64,000 nucleotides of DNA from Nostoc sp. KVJ20 (GTDB lineage: Bacteria > Cyanobacteriota > Cyanobacteriia > Cyanobacteriales > Nostocaceae), in NCBI RefSeq assembly GCF_001712795.1, contig NZ_KV757634.1, forward strand, positions 1 through 64,000. Reading direction: 5' to 3'. The notes under the pieces are model-generated. The model had not been told where the DNA came from. It worked only from the letters and a program-made list of their open reading frames with translations, and did no database searches. The first letter of the stretch is position 1. Each line of letters begins with the position of its first letter. Shown here one piece after another: positions 26,486 through 36,353 of the stretch. Position numbers and translations under genes: made by a program.

Positions 26486-27406
26486 TTATCCCACTTGTGG
26501 TTTTGGCGTGTTAATTTGCAAAAACTCTTGTACCCGTTGCAGATAAGTTGGGGCATCTTCCAACATTGGGAAATGGGCTGTCTTAGGAATCATCACAAAT
26601 TCCACTTTGTCATTTAATGCAGCTGCTTTCCGCCCCATCTCGGCTGGAATAATTTTGTCATACTCCCCTGCCACGAGTAGAGTCGGCACTGTTAGCTTGG
26701 CAAACTCTTGCGGCATCACTTCAGATTGAGCCTTACTAACGGAAGTAAAAATTGTTCCTAAAGCCGCATCGTAATCTGCTTCAAGAAAATCTTCTAAAAA
26801 AGCTTGCCGCTCAGAATATGGTATGGAACTATACAGAAATCTGGCCATAAACATCCGGTCAACAAATGGAATTTTGCCTAACCACTTGGGACGGAATTTA
26901 ACTACATAGCCACCAAATTTATGAAAGGCACTAAAGGATTTTTCGTCGTATTCAAAAATGCCGCTACAAGTTAAAATTCCTCGCTCTACTCGTTGGGGGT
27001 AGCGGTTAAAAAATAAAGTGGCAACAGAAGCGCCCATCGAATGAGCATTAATATAAACACGCTGAATATGCAACCCATCTAACAAAGCTGCCAAATCATC
27101 AGCGTATTCCTCTAACTCATAGGTTAGCTCTTTAATTGCCTCTGATTCTTCCTGTGGGGAATCAGATTCAGCAACAGCTTCACTTGCTTGGGCGATAGTT
27201 GGCTTTCCACCAGAACGACCAAATCCCCGCATATCGTAGAGTAAACAATCAAATTGCTCTGATAAAGCGTTAGCGGTATTTTGCCAATATCTAGCCGAAC
27301 CAGCCCAACCATGCATAAAAACCATCACTGGTTTTACCAGAGAACCGGATGGTTTTTTCACCCATTCGTAGTAATGCTCAACGCCACGAACATTAATATA
27401 AGGCAT
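26486..27406 (-). CDS. Alpha/beta hydrolase
   Basis: The 306-aa alpha/beta-fold hydrolase has the oxyanion region FMHGWAGSARYW, nucleophile Ser123 in NAHSMGASVAT, an acid in AGEYDKIIP and His in PKTAHFPMLED. There is no signal peptide. A Glu/Ser-rich insert of about 20 residues (near 73-95) sits between the two halves of the core and is unusual. The substrate cannot be read from sequence; the family includes esterases, haloperoxidase-like proteins and C-C hydrolases. It is convergent with the FAD monooxygenase gene, 14 bp away. Confidence 0.88.
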   Translation of the reverse strand: MPYINVRGVEHYYEWVKKPSGSLVKPVMVFMHGWAGSARYWQNTANALSEQFDCLLYDMRGFGRSGGKPTIAQASEAVAESDSPQEESEAIKELTYELEEYADDLAALLDGLHIQRVYINAHSMGASVATLFFNRYPQRVERGILTCSGIFEYDEKSFSAFHKFGGYVVKFRPKWLGKIPFVDRMFMARFLYSSIPYSERQAFLEDFLEADYDAALGTIFTSVSKAQSEVMPQEFAKLTVPTLLVAGEYDKIIPAEMGRKAAALNDKVEFVMIPKTAHFPMLEDAPTYLQRVQEFLQINTPKPQVG

Positions 27407-27510
27407 TTATCATTTGTCCTTTGTCAGTTGTCATTTGTCCTTGGTATATGGTTATTAGTCCTTAGTTTTTGACAAATAACCAATGACCAATGACTAATGA
27501 CCAATGACTA
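27407..27510. repeat. Heptamer tandem repeat tract between hydrolase and clpX
   Basis: 'tttgtcatttgtcc' and 'aatgaccaatgact' units occupy the whole gap; the right end runs up to the clpX stop codon. Confidence 0.85.
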
Positions 27511-28851
27511 TTAAGCAGATTCTGGCTTCGGTAGTGAAGATGGATGTATTATTAGTTCGGCAGTCGATCGCTTCTCGACCATTTCCCTGGTAACTGTACA
27601 GCGTGTCACATCCTTACGGGATGGTAACTCGTACATTACATCCAGCATTAGTTCTTCGACAATACCACGTAATGCTCTCGCACCAGTTTTACGGCGGTAA
27701 GCTTCTTGAGCGATCGCTCGTAAAGCATCTGCTTTAAAATCTAACTGGACATTATCCATCTTCAGCAGCTTTTGGTACTGCTTCACTAGGGCGCTGCGTG
27801 GTTGAGTGAGAATCGCCATCAGCGCTTCTTCATCTAGCGGATCTACTACTGCTACCATTGGCATCCGCCCAATAAATTCTGGAATCAGGCCAAATTTTAC
27901 TAAATCATCCGGTTCTAGATGACGGAGAGTGTCTGCTGCTCGTTTCTCCTTTGACTGACCTTCTCCCGGTTGCACAAAGCCGATTGCTTTTTTGCCAACT
28001 CTCTGATCTACAATCTTGTCTAAGCCCACGAAAGCACCACCACAGACGAACAAAATATTACTTGTATCAATCTGGATGCAGTCTTGATAGGGATGCTTGC
28101 GCCCCCCTTGGGGTGGTACATTAGCGATCGTTCCCTCCAACATTTTCAGCAAAGCTTGCTGCACGCCTTCGCCAGAAACATCGCGGGTAATTGACGTGTT
28201 CTCGCTCTTACGAGCAATTTTGTCAATTTCGTCAATGTAAATAATTCCCCGTTGCGCTTCCTCTATATCCAAATCTGCCACCTGCAACAGTCGCAGCAAG
28301 ATATTTTCCACATCTTCTCCCACATACCCGGCTTCCGTCAGCGTTGTCGCGTCGGCGACGGCAAAGGGTACATCCAAGATTTTCGCTAGGGTTTGGGCTA
28401 AGAGAGTTTTGCCGCAACCGGTCGGGCCAATTAACAAGATGTTGGACTTTTGCAGTTCTATGGCATCATCTGCCCCAGCTTTGCCACTGGCTTTAGACTG
28501 AATGACCGCCAGCCGCTTGTAGTGATTGTAAACGGCTACTGACAGCACTTTCTTCGCTTCGTCTTGACCAATAACGTGCTCGTCTAGATACTTTTTAATC
28601 TCTCTTGGCTTGGGTATTTGATTAAACGAAATACTAGCAGAGTGGGTACGCCGTTTTTGAGGTGGCTCTGCTCTTGGTGCTGGTTGTGCGGCCGCACCAT
28701 TGGTATCGAGTAATTCCTCGTCTAGTATTTCATTACACAAGTCAACGCATTCATCGCAGATGTAGACTCCCGGCCCTGCGATTAATTTACGCACCTGCTC
28801 TTGAGACTTGCCACAAAATGAACATTTCAAATGGGAGTCGTACTTAGACAT
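27511..28851 (-). CDS. clpX: ATP-dependent Clp protease ATP-binding subunit ClpX
   Basis: ClpX is the hexameric AAA+ unfoldase that recognises tagged proteins and feeds them into ClpP. The 446-aa product has the N-terminal C4 zinc-binding domain (CSFCGKSQ at 10-17, then CDECVDLC), Walker A GPTGCGKT, Walker B IIYIDEIDKIA, the substrate-gripping pore-loop phrase AGYVGEDVENIL, sensor-region NILFVCGGAFVGLD and the RKTGARALR C-terminal motif. Length is normal. A Pro-rich linker (about 55-70) joins the zinc domain to the ATPase. Start ATG 28851, nine bases after the clpP stop, so tig-clpP-clpX form the usual cluster. Confidence 0.98.
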   Translation of the reverse strand: MSKYDSHLKCSFCGKSQEQVRKLIAGPGVYICDECVDLCNEILDEELLDTNGAAAQPAPRAEPPQKRRTHSASISFNQIPKPREIKKYLDEHVIGQDEAKKVLSVAVYNHYKRLAVIQSKASGKAGADDAIELQKSNILLIGPTGCGKTLLAQTLAKILDVPFAVADATTLTEAGYVGEDVENILLRLLQVADLDIEEAQRGIIYIDEIDKIARKSENTSITRDVSGEGVQQALLKMLEGTIANVPPQGGRKHPYQDCIQIDTSNILFVCGGAFVGLDKIVDQRVGKKAIGFVQPGEGQSKEKRAADTLRHLEPDDLVKFGLIPEFIGRMPMVAVVDPLDEEALMAILTQPRSALVKQYQKLLKMDNVQLDFKADALRAIAQEAYRRKTGARALRGIVEELMLDVMYELPSRKDVTRCTVTREMVEKRSTAELIIHPSSLPKPESA

Positions 28852-28860
28852 ACCAGCCTC

Positions 28861-29559
28861 TTATTTCAGAATGGTGACGTTTTCCCCTGCTACGGGAAGA
28901 TTTTGCCTGGAAATGACCTGATCAATCAAACCGTAGTTTTTTGCCTCTTCTGCCGACATAAAAAAGTCGCGCTCAGTATCTGCTTCAAGTCTTTCTAAGG
29001 GTTGACCAGTATGGTGAGCCATTAACTGATTCAACTTAGCCTTAACGTAAAGAATTTCTCTGGCTTGAATTTCAATGTCAATGGCTTGACCTTGAGCGCC
29101 ACCAAGTGGTTGGTGAATCATAATCCGGGAGTCGGGCAGAGACATTCGCTTACCGGCAGCTCCTGCTGTCAACAAAAATGCCCCCATGCTCGCGGCTAAT
29201 CCAAAGCAGATGGTAACAACATCAGGGCGAATTTGCTGTATTGTATCATAGATTGCCATCCCTGCGTACACTGAGCCGCCAGGAGAATTAACATACAGTT
29301 GGATGTCTTTTTCTGAGTCTTCGGCGTCTAGGAATAACAACTGAGCCACAATTGAGTTAGCTACGGCATCGTCTATTGGCGTTCCTAAAAAGATAATCCG
29401 CTCTCGCAGCAGGCGGGAGTAGATGTCGAAAGCCCTTTCTCCCATGCCAGATTGCTCTATTACCATCGGCACGATGTTGCTAGGGCTGCTTAACTGGGAG
29501 TTAATGTTTATTCGACTTAAGTTGCTGATTGGGGAATTTCCCGACTGCGATTCAAGCAT
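28861..29559 (-). CDS. clpP: ATP-dependent Clp protease proteolytic subunit ClpP
   Basis: ClpP is the serine protease chamber of the Clp system. The catalytic residues are clear: Ser in GLAASMGAFLLTAGA, His in RIMIHQPLGGAQG, and an Asp in the helix after it. From ATG 29559 the protein has 232 aa; about 31 residues precede the conserved MVIEQSGMGERAFDIYSRLL, so either this copy has an N-terminal extension or translation starts at ATG 29466 (201 aa), which lies right where typical ClpP begins. Cyanobacteria carry several clpP paralogues; this is the one coupled to clpX, often called clpP2. Confidence 0.96.
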   Translation of the reverse strand: MLESQSGNSPISNLSRININSQLSSPSNIVPMVIEQSGMGERAFDIYSRLLRERIIFLGTPIDDAVANSIVAQLLFLDAEDSEKDIQLYVNSPGGSVYAGMAIYDTIQQIRPDVVTICFGLAASMGAFLLTAGAAGKRMSLPDSRIMIHQPLGGAQGQAIDIEIQAREILYVKAKLNQLMAHHTGQPLERLEADTERDFFMSAEEAKNYGLIDQVISRQNLPVAGENVTILK

Positions 29560-29891
29560 ACAAGCTTTCTTTGACGATAATTTAGGACAAATGTTTCAGC
29601 AGCCGATGCTGCCTTTTCGACGAATGGGATTTTTATAAGCTACGTGTTAACCATTATGCCTCATATAATTTCCTCTCGTTTAACACAGTATCAAGCTCAG
29701 GCAATAACAGGTGTCACTATTTGCCGAAAATTCATTAATTCTTTAATTATTCTGACTTTATCCCTGAATTATGGAGGATAGGGCATAGGGCATTGGTTAT
29801 TTGTTGCCCTACTTCCTCATGTCCCTCACCTGAAGCATTTCACCAGCACTTTAACTCAGAACTGGTGAACTCATGGCTGTGGGATTTTTTA
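29560..29891. other. Gap between tig and clpP
   Basis: This 332-bp stretch has no gene. It contains a short 'agggcatagggcatt' repeat near 29780 and AT-rich sequence that could hold a clpP promoter; the distance suggests clpPX can be expressed independently of tig. Confidence 0.45.
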
Positions 29892-31331
29892 TTATCCTTC
29901 TGTAACTTCTGGGGAAGCTTCGCTGTTTTCTTCCTCAGTTTGAGGTGCATCAGCATCAGCATCCAATTCTGCGTCTTCTGTTTCCTCTGTGGGACTCAAG
30001 GAACCTTCGGGTACAAGTTCAACTGAGGAGTGTTCTAAGAGCCAATCGATGATTTTTTCGGTTAGCAGTTCATTTTCCACGATTGAGCGCAGTTTATCTT
30101 CATCAACGTCTTGTTCCTCTGGGTACTGTTCCAAAAGTTCTGTGACTCTGGCTGCGATTTCTTCTGGTGTTACCTCGATAGATTCGCGTTTACCGATTTC
30201 CCGCAAAGACAAGGAGCGTTTGATGCGTTCAATGGCCTCAGTGCGCGATCGCTCCCGCAATTGTGGAATAATATCTTGAGTAAACAGCTTTCTCACATCC
30301 AATCCTTGCTGAGACAGCCGGATTGCTGTTTGCGTTAGCATTGCATCCACTTCTTGCTCAATCAAGGTTGCTGGTAAGTCAACTTCTACGTGCTTGAGCA
30401 GTTCCGTTAACAAGGCTTCCTGCTTATTTGTTTTTGTTTTGTCGTCCGCCTCTTTTTGATATCGCTCTACCAAAGAAGCGCGTAATTCCTCTAAGGTTTC
30501 AAAATCGCTGATTTCCTGGGCGAAATCGTCATTTATTTCTGGTAGTTCCTTTTCCTTCAGTTCTTTGAGCGTCACTGTGAAAGTTGCCGCTTTTCCAGCT
30601 AAATCTTCATTAGCATAGGGGTCTGGGAATTGTGCTGCAATTTCTCTGGTTTCTTCAGGATTCATCCCTACTATCCCAGAAATAAAGCCTGGAATAAATT
30701 TATCTTCTTGCAACTCAACTTGAAAATCAGTTGCTTCGGCTCCGGGAATTGGTTCTAGTTCAGCTGTTTCGTCCTCACCCTCGGCTTTGGCGAATGAACC
30801 TTTAAAATCGACTACAGCAATATCACCGATTTGGGCTGCACGTCCTTCCACAGGAATCAATGTCCCTAATTCTTGACGTTCCTTATCCAGTGTGTTCTCC
30901 ACTTGTTCTGGATCGAACTTGACTTCTTCAGCCTTAGCTTGCAAATCAGTGTACTGCACGAGATTCACTTCTGGTTCTACATCGACCGCGGCCAAAATTG
31001 TCAGGGGTTTTCCAGGTTCATAATTATTAATCAAATCCTCAAAAGAGGAGCGCAATTGCGGCTGACCAATTGCCGGGATAGCTTCTTGTTTAACTGCTTT
31101 CTCAATGCCGTCTTGAATTAGTTCTTCCAGCGCTGCTGCCTTGATACGAGTTGTACCCAGCCGTTGTAGCAATATCGGCCGGGGTACCTTGCCTTTACGA
31201 AACCCAGGAATATTGGCAGTACTCGCTAAGTTTTTGATGACCTGTTCGTAAGTTTGCTTGGTAATTTCCGGCGTAATCTCTATTTCCAGGCCAATTTGGC
31301 TGGCGGGAAGTTTTTCCTGGGTGACTTTCAT
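29892..31331 (-). CDS. tig: Trigger factor (ribosome-associated chaperone, peptidyl-prolyl isomerase)
   Basis: Trigger factor binds ribosomal protein L23 at the exit tunnel and shields nascent chains. The 479-aa product has the ribosome-docking signature PGFRKGKVPRPIL at about 43-55, a middle FKBP-like isomerase domain (GDIAVVDFKGSF, with PDPYANEDLAGK near its end), and a long helical C-terminal chaperone domain. It ends in an acidic tail rich in Glu and Asp (about 440-479), longer than in E. coli and common in cyanobacteria. ATG start. First of the tig-clpP-clpX cluster, linking folding and degradation. Confidence 0.97.
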   Translation of the reverse strand: MKVTQEKLPASQIGLEIEITPEITKQTYEQVIKNLASTANIPGFRKGKVPRPILLQRLGTTRIKAAALEELIQDGIEKAVKQEAIPAIGQPQLRSSFEDLINNYEPGKPLTILAAVDVEPEVNLVQYTDLQAKAEEVKFDPEQVENTLDKERQELGTLIPVEGRAAQIGDIAVVDFKGSFAKAEGEDETAELEPIPGAEATDFQVELQEDKFIPGFISGIVGMNPEETREIAAQFPDPYANEDLAGKAATFTVTLKELKEKELPEINDDFAQEISDFETLEELRASLVERYQKEADDKTKTNKQEALLTELLKHVEVDLPATLIEQEVDAMLTQTAIRLSQQGLDVRKLFTQDIIPQLRERSRTEAIERIKRSLSLREIGKRESIEVTPEEIAARVTELLEQYPEEQDVDEDKLRSIVENELLTEKIIDWLLEHSSVELVPEGSLSPTEETEDAELDADADAPQTEEENSEASPEVTEG

Positions 31332-32220
31332 GCTTCGTCTCTAGTTTTCTGGTATTTTATACTCCGAGTACACACAAGACGCAATAAAATAATTGTTTGC
31401 GTTTATAGCTTGTTGATGTCTCTTAGGGGCAATGGGAGTTTGCCAAAAGGTCTGATCACATCCAAGGATGGATGTTTATCCTGGGGCAAAGATCCAGTTT
31501 ACTGCCAATGACCAAGGACTTGACATTTTACCTTCATAACAATTTGGTTAATGGGGCTTTGGGATTAGGGAGAAGGTGGCAGGTGATAGGGGAGAGGTGA
31601 TAGGGAATAAATCTGTAACCTGTACCCCTGAACCTGTAACCTATTGCCTTCTCCACTCCCTACTACCCCTAAAACTTAGGAATTAATTATTCAGTGGGCT
31701 AATCCCGTGATATCCTGGTTCTCAACGAGTGGTTAGTACCCCCAAGTTAAGGTTATAGTATCGAGTCTAGCTATTATTAAGTTGTGGTACGAGAGTGCAT
31801 CTGTTACCGAACCGCATAGTTCACTTTTATGCTGCGGTAGTTTTATGCAATTCGATCATAGTATATTCATCATGTTGGTAAGCAGATTTGCAGCTAAAAC
31901 GTTTATTAACTTAAAACTGGGATGCCTATTAAACGTCTAAGTGCAGATATCTCCATTTTTCTGCTAAATGGCGGTTTGTTGTATAATAGTATTATAGTTA
32001 AAAGTTGATGGAAAAATTGGAAGTCTGTTGTTGTAGAATGCAACATCACTTAACTTATAAAAAACCAATAAAACAAATGTATTAGATATATAAAGATCGA
32101 CTAAATTAGAGAAAAATCTATTCAAAATGTATTTCAAGACTGCGATCGCTATTTATATATAAGAAAATTGTCAATTGTTCCAAGAAATTTCACATAAATC
32201 TCTTAATGGAGGAAGCAAGT
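31332..32220. other. Long divergent gap between tig and asd
   Basis: The gap is about 870 bp. It contains 'aggtgatagggga' and 'aacctgtaaccta' repeats of opposite sense near 31575-31645 and AT-rich sequence. A TATAAT box at 31982-31987 could belong to an asd promoter, but I see no good -35 partner. No gene is visible. Confidence 0.4.
32208..32213 (+). promoter_or_regulatory. Shine-Dalgarno GGAGGA deciding the asd start
   Basis: GGAGGA ends seven bases before TTG 32221. It overlaps an in-frame ATG at 32206, which would therefore lie inside the ribosome site and is an unlikely start. Confidence 0.65.
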
Positions 32221-33258
32221 TTGTCGAAATCCTATAGTTTAGCTATTTTGGGAGCGACTGGTGCAGTTGGCACAGAGTTGCTGGAATTGTTAGAAAGTCG
32301 TAATTTTCCTCTTGTCAACCTGAAGTTATTGGCATCAGAGCGTAGTGTCGGGCGAACACTGCAATTTAAAGGTGAAAATATACCAATAGAGGCAGTGAGC
32401 GATCGCGCTTTTGAAAATGTCGATATAGTACTGGCTAGTGCAGGTGGTTCCACATCCAAAACTTGGGCCGCAATTGCCGTCGAAAAGGGCGCAGTCGTAA
32501 TTGACAACTCCAGCGCCTTTCGGATGAACCCGGAAGTCCCCTTAGTAGTACCAGAGGTAAATCCCCAAGCCGCTGCTAATCACCAAGGCATTATTGCTAA
32601 CCCCAACTGCACAACGATTTTAATGGCAGTGGCAGTCTGGCCATTGCATAAAGTTAAACCAGTGCAACGCATCGTCGCTGCAACCTACCAATCGGCTAGT
32701 GGTGCTGGTGCTAGAGCAATGGCAGAAGTCAAAACCCAAACAAGCGCTATACTACAAGGACAGCCGCCGATTGCCGAAATATTGCCTTACCCATTGGCAT
32801 TTAATTTATTCCCACACAACTCACCATTAAACGATTTGGGTTATTGTGAGGAAGAAATGAAAATGGTTAACGAAACCCGAAAAATATTTGGCACGCAGCA
32901 AATCAGAATCACTGCGACCTGTATACGGGTTCCCGTACTCCGCGCCCATTCAGAAGCCATTAATTTAGAATTTGAGACTCCCTTTAGTGCAGAGGAAGCC
33001 AGAGAAATTTTAAATTCCTCCCCTGGAGTGAAACTGGTCGAAGATTGGGAAACTAATCACTTTCCGATGCCAATTGAAGCAACAGGTCGGGATGAAGTTT
33101 TAGTGGGAAGAATTCGTCAGGATATTTCTCATCCCTGTGGCTTGGAATTATGGTTGTGCGGTGACCAAATCCGCAAAGGCGCAGCGTTAAATGCAATACA
33201 AATCGCTGAGTTGTTAGTAGAGAAAAATCTACTCAAACCATTAGCTATTAGTCATTAG
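32221..33258 (+). CDS. asd: Aspartate-semialdehyde dehydrogenase
   Basis: This enzyme makes aspartate semialdehyde from aspartyl phosphate with NADPH, the branch point to lysine/diaminopimelate, threonine and methionine. With the TTG start the 345-aa protein begins MSKSYSLAILGATGAVGTEL, the NADP-binding motif right at the N-terminus as in homologues. Catalytic Cys130 lies in IIANPNCTTILMAVA, and the substrate-binding His/Arg region is RVPVLRAHSEAINLEF. The last residues (LAISH) and the stop are encoded by heptamer repeat sequence ('attagtcattagtcatt'). It is followed 150 bp later by dapA, the next step of the lysine branch, on the same strand. Confidence 0.96.
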   Translation: MSKSYSLAILGATGAVGTELLELLESRNFPLVNLKLLASERSVGRTLQFKGENIPIEAVSDRAFENVDIVLASAGGSTSKTWAAIAVEKGAVVIDNSSAFRMNPEVPLVVPEVNPQAAANHQGIIANPNCTTILMAVAVWPLHKVKPVQRIVAATYQSASGAGARAMAEVKTQTSAILQGQPPIAEILPYPLAFNLFPHNSPLNDLGYCEEEMKMVNETRKIFGTQQIRITATCIRVPVLRAHSEAINLEFETPFSAEEAREILNSSPGVKLVEDWETNHFPMPIEATGRDEVLVGRIRQDISHPCGLELWLCGDQIRKGAALNAIQIAELLVEKNLLKPLAISH

Positions 33259-33325
33259 TCATTGGTCATTGGTCATTGGTAAAGTGACAAATGACAATAG
33301 GACAAAGGACAAATGACAAATGACA
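33248..33325. repeat. Heptamer tandem repeat tract between asd and dapA
   Basis: 'agtcattagtcattggtcattgg' type units are followed by 'aatgacaaatgac' units; they overlap the last codons of asd and can fold back. Confidence 0.8.
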
Positions 33326-33407
33326 CTTGAAAGCAATTTGCAGATAGGTTATTACAATAGAGAACCACCAAGATATAAAAATATGGGTAATCAGGAGTGA
33401 AAAAAGG

Positions 33408-34292
33408 GTGGGAGATTTTGGCAATGTTTTAACTGCTATGATTACGCCATTTAAAGCAGATGGTAGTGTCAACTATGATGTAGCGGCAGAACTGGCGGCG
33501 CATCTAGCTAACAACGGTACAGATACATTGGTAATGTGCGGCACAACAGGAGAATCCCCAACACTAAGTTGGGATGAAGAATACCAGTTGTTTGTCGAGG
33601 TATTGCAGTCCGTGGCAGGAAAAGCCAAGGTAATCGCAGGTTGTGGATCAAATTCCACCAAAGAAGCGATCGCAGCCACCCAAAAAGCGTCTAAGATAGG
33701 AGTACATGGTTCCTTACAAGTTGTTCCCTATTACAACAAACCGCCACAGGCGGGATTGGAAGCGCACTTTAAGGCGATAGCACAAGCCTGTCCCGACCTA
33801 CCATTGTTGTTATATAATGTCCCCGGTCGTACCGGACAAAACCTTCAGCCAGAAACAGTTGCCCGGTTAGCTGAGGTTAGCAATATTGTCGGGATAAAAG
33901 AATCCACTGGTAATATAGATCAGGCAAGCGTTATTCGTCGCTTGACACCAAAAGAATTCCACATCTATTCTGGTGATGATTACATGACTTTGCCCTTGTT
34001 AGCGATCGGGGCAAAGGGTGTGGTAAGTGTGGCTTCTCATCTGGTAGGAAACCAACTACAGCAGATGATCCAAGCTTTTAGTGCCGGGAAAATTGAAGTA
34101 GCCAGTGAGATTCATCTCCAACTCTTCCCGTTGTTTAAAGCTTTGTTTCTAACTTCAAATCCCATTCCAGTGAAAAAAGCACTGAAACTTCAAGGTTGGG
34201 AAGTTGGTTCAACTCGTCCGCCGCTATGTGAAGCTGATTTAGAAGTCAGTCAAAAGTTAGAAGCGGTTTTGAAAGAACTTAGTTTAATCTAG
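33408..34292 (+). CDS. dapA: 4-hydroxy-tetrahydrodipicolinate synthase
   Basis: DapA condenses pyruvate with aspartate semialdehyde, the first committed step to diaminopimelate and lysine. The 294-aa TIM barrel shows CGTTGESPTLSWDE at 44-57 (catalytic Thr), Tyr136 in LLLYNVPGRTGQ, and the Schiff-base Lys164 in IVGIKESTGNID. Length is normal. Start GTG 33408 after AGGAG about 11 bases upstream. asd lies just upstream on the same strand, so the two successive enzymes are probably co-regulated despite the repeat-filled gap. Confidence 0.97.
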   Translation: MGDFGNVLTAMITPFKADGSVNYDVAAELAAHLANNGTDTLVMCGTTGESPTLSWDEEYQLFVEVLQSVAGKAKVIAGCGSNSTKEAIAATQKASKIGVHGSLQVVPYYNKPPQAGLEAHFKAIAQACPDLPLLLYNVPGRTGQNLQPETVARLAEVSNIVGIKESTGNIDQASVIRRLTPKEFHIYSGDDYMTLPLLAIGAKGVVSVASHLVGNQLQQMIQAFSAGKIEVASEIHLQLFPLFKALFLTSNPIPVKKALKLQGWEVGSTRPPLCEADLEVSQKLEAVLKELSLI

Positions 34293-34552
34293 CCACCAGC
34301 TAGTTAAGCGCAAGATACATATAAACAATGATCATAATTGTTCATAAGTTGCAATTTAAAAATCTGTGCTAGGACTGATAGATATACTATGAATCCTTGA
34401 GTGTATTGTCGATTTTATTGAATAAAAAATTGAAAATTTCAATTTAAAACTTGATTGCTTTCAGACTGACTTAAGAGGCAGATTATGTTGTCTTAAATAC
34501 AAGTTCGTTAACTGTCAACTTAATTAACCACAAGTAACAATCTAAGGAGAAA

Positions 34553-36325
34553 ATGGCTAAAAACGAAGCTAATAATTCCGCCTTGAAAATTATTCCTTTG
34601 GGCGGTTTGCATGAAATTGGGAAAAATACCTGTCTTTTTGAGTATGACGATGAAATCATCCTGCTAGATGCAGGATTGGCTTTTCCCACAGAGGCGATGC
34701 ATGGGGTAAATATTGTTCTACCAGATACGACCTATCTGCGGGAAAATCGCCACAAAATTAAAGGGATGATCGTTACTCATGGTCATGAAGACCATATCGG
34801 CGGGATTGCTTTTCATCTCAAGCAATTTGATATCCCGGTGATTTATGGCCCCAGACTAGCGATGGCAATGCTAGAGGGTAAATTAGAAGAAGCAGGAGTG
34901 CGCGATCGCACAGAATTAAGAAAAGTTATGCCCCGTGATGTCGTGCGGATTGGCAAAAACTTTTTAGTTGAATATATCCGTAATACTCACTCCATCGCTG
35001 ATAGTTTCACTGTTGCCATTCATACTCCCCTGGGTGTAGTTATTCACACAGGCGATTTTAAAATTGACCACACCCCAGTCGATGGTGAAAAGTTCGACCT
35101 GCAACGTCTAGCAGAACATGGTGAAAAAGGCGTTCTTTGTTTACTGAGTGATTCCACTAACGCCGAGACACCAGGATTTACACCTTCGGAACGTTCAGTT
35201 TATCCCAATCTGGAGAGAGTATTTAGTCAAGCCACTGGGCGATTATTCGTCACCACCTTTGCTTCTAGCGTCCATCGCATCAACATGATTTTGGATATCG
35301 CCAAGAAGCAAAATCGTGTAGTGACGATTGTGGGGCGTTCCATGCTGAACTTGATTGCTCATGCTCGGAATCTAGGTTACATCAAGTGTGAAGATAATCT
35401 ACTGCAACCATTGCACGCAGTCCGCAACCTCCCTGACGAAAAAGTTTTAATTCTCACTACAGGTTCTCAGGGTGAATCGATGGCAGCAATGACCCGCATT
35501 GCTAACAAAGAACATCCTCATATTAAAATCCGCCAAGGGGATACGGTAGTATTCTCTGCTAACCCAATTCCCGGAAATACGATCGCAGTAGTCAACACCA
35601 TTGATAAATTGATGATTCAAGGTGCGAAAGTGGTCTATGGACGGGATAAAGGAATTCACGTCTCCGGTCACGGCTGTCAGGAAGAACAAAAGCTGATGAT
35701 TGCCTTAACTCGACCCAAATTCTTTGTGCCATTTCACGGCGAACACCGGATGCTAGTGAAGCACGCAGAAACGGCTCAGAGTATGGGCATTCCCGCAGAA
35801 AACATGATCATTATTCAGAATGGTGATATTGTCGAACTGACTGAAGATGCGATTCGCGTTGGTGGTAAAGTGCCATCTGGTATTGAATTAGTGGATACTA
35901 CTAGTTCGGGTATGGTAAGCGCCAAAGTGCTGCAAGAACGGCAACGCATGGCTTCAGAAGGGATTATTACGATCGCAGCTGCCATTGATTGGAATGGTAA
36001 ACTGTTGGCAAAACCAGAAATTCACCTCCGGGGTGTAGTAACTAGTGTAGAGCGATCGCTCCTACAAACTTGGGTAAAACAACGCATTGAAGAAATCCTC
36101 ACTGTGCGCTGGACAGAATTTGCTCCTAGCGAAGGTGAAGCAGCAGATATAGACTGGGGCGGATTGCAAGGAACTTTAGAACGAGAATTGCAACGTTCCA
36201 TCCGTCGAGAATTGCAATGTCAACCATCTGTGACTTTGTTGATGCAAATTCCTGATGAGCCACCTGTGAAAGTTGCCGATGGTAGAAGGCGGCGGACTCG
36301 GACTGCTGCTCAGGTAGCATCGTAG
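34553..36325 (+). CDS. rnj: Ribonuclease J
   Basis: RNase J is a metallo-beta-lactamase-fold endo/5'-exonuclease in RNA processing and decay. The 590-aa product has the metal-binding motif VTHGHEDHIGG with His76, His78, Asp80, His81, then VIHTGDFKID, a beta-CASP domain with TTGSQGE and FVPFHGEHRML, and a C-terminal domain rich in Arg/Glu ending in a basic RRRRTRT tail. Cyanobacteria carry RNase J alongside RNase E. ATG start with AAGGAG about 7 bases upstream. It follows dapA by 260 bp, as in many cyanobacteria. Confidence 0.95.
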   Translation: MAKNEANNSALKIIPLGGLHEIGKNTCLFEYDDEIILLDAGLAFPTEAMHGVNIVLPDTTYLRENRHKIKGMIVTHGHEDHIGGIAFHLKQFDIPVIYGPRLAMAMLEGKLEEAGVRDRTELRKVMPRDVVRIGKNFLVEYIRNTHSIADSFTVAIHTPLGVVIHTGDFKIDHTPVDGEKFDLQRLAEHGEKGVLCLLSDSTNAETPGFTPSERSVYPNLERVFSQATGRLFVTTFASSVHRINMILDIAKKQNRVVTIVGRSMLNLIAHARNLGYIKCEDNLLQPLHAVRNLPDEKVLILTTGSQGESMAAMTRIANKEHPHIKIRQGDTVVFSANPIPGNTIAVVNTIDKLMIQGAKVVYGRDKGIHVSGHGCQEEQKLMIALTRPKFFVPFHGEHRMLVKHAETAQSMGIPAENMIIIQNGDIVELTEDAIRVGGKVPSGIELVDTTSSGMVSAKVLQERQRMASEGIITIAAAIDWNGKLLAKPEIHLRGVVTSVERSLLQTWVKQRIEEILTVRWTEFAPSEGEAADIDWGGLQGTLERELQRSIRRELQCQPSVTLLMQIPDEPPVKVADGRRRRTRTAAQVAS

Positions 36326-36353
36326 GGAATTTAAAGTAGAATTTCACGCAAAG

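Noticed and set aside
29989..30338. Plus-strand Ser-rich frames inside tig
   Set aside because: Antisense shadow of the acidic trigger factor coding sequence.
3715..33325. CRISPR array suspicion for the heptamer tracts
   Set aside because: Units are 7 bp, contiguous, without unique spacers, and occur in many gaps; they are short tandem repeats.
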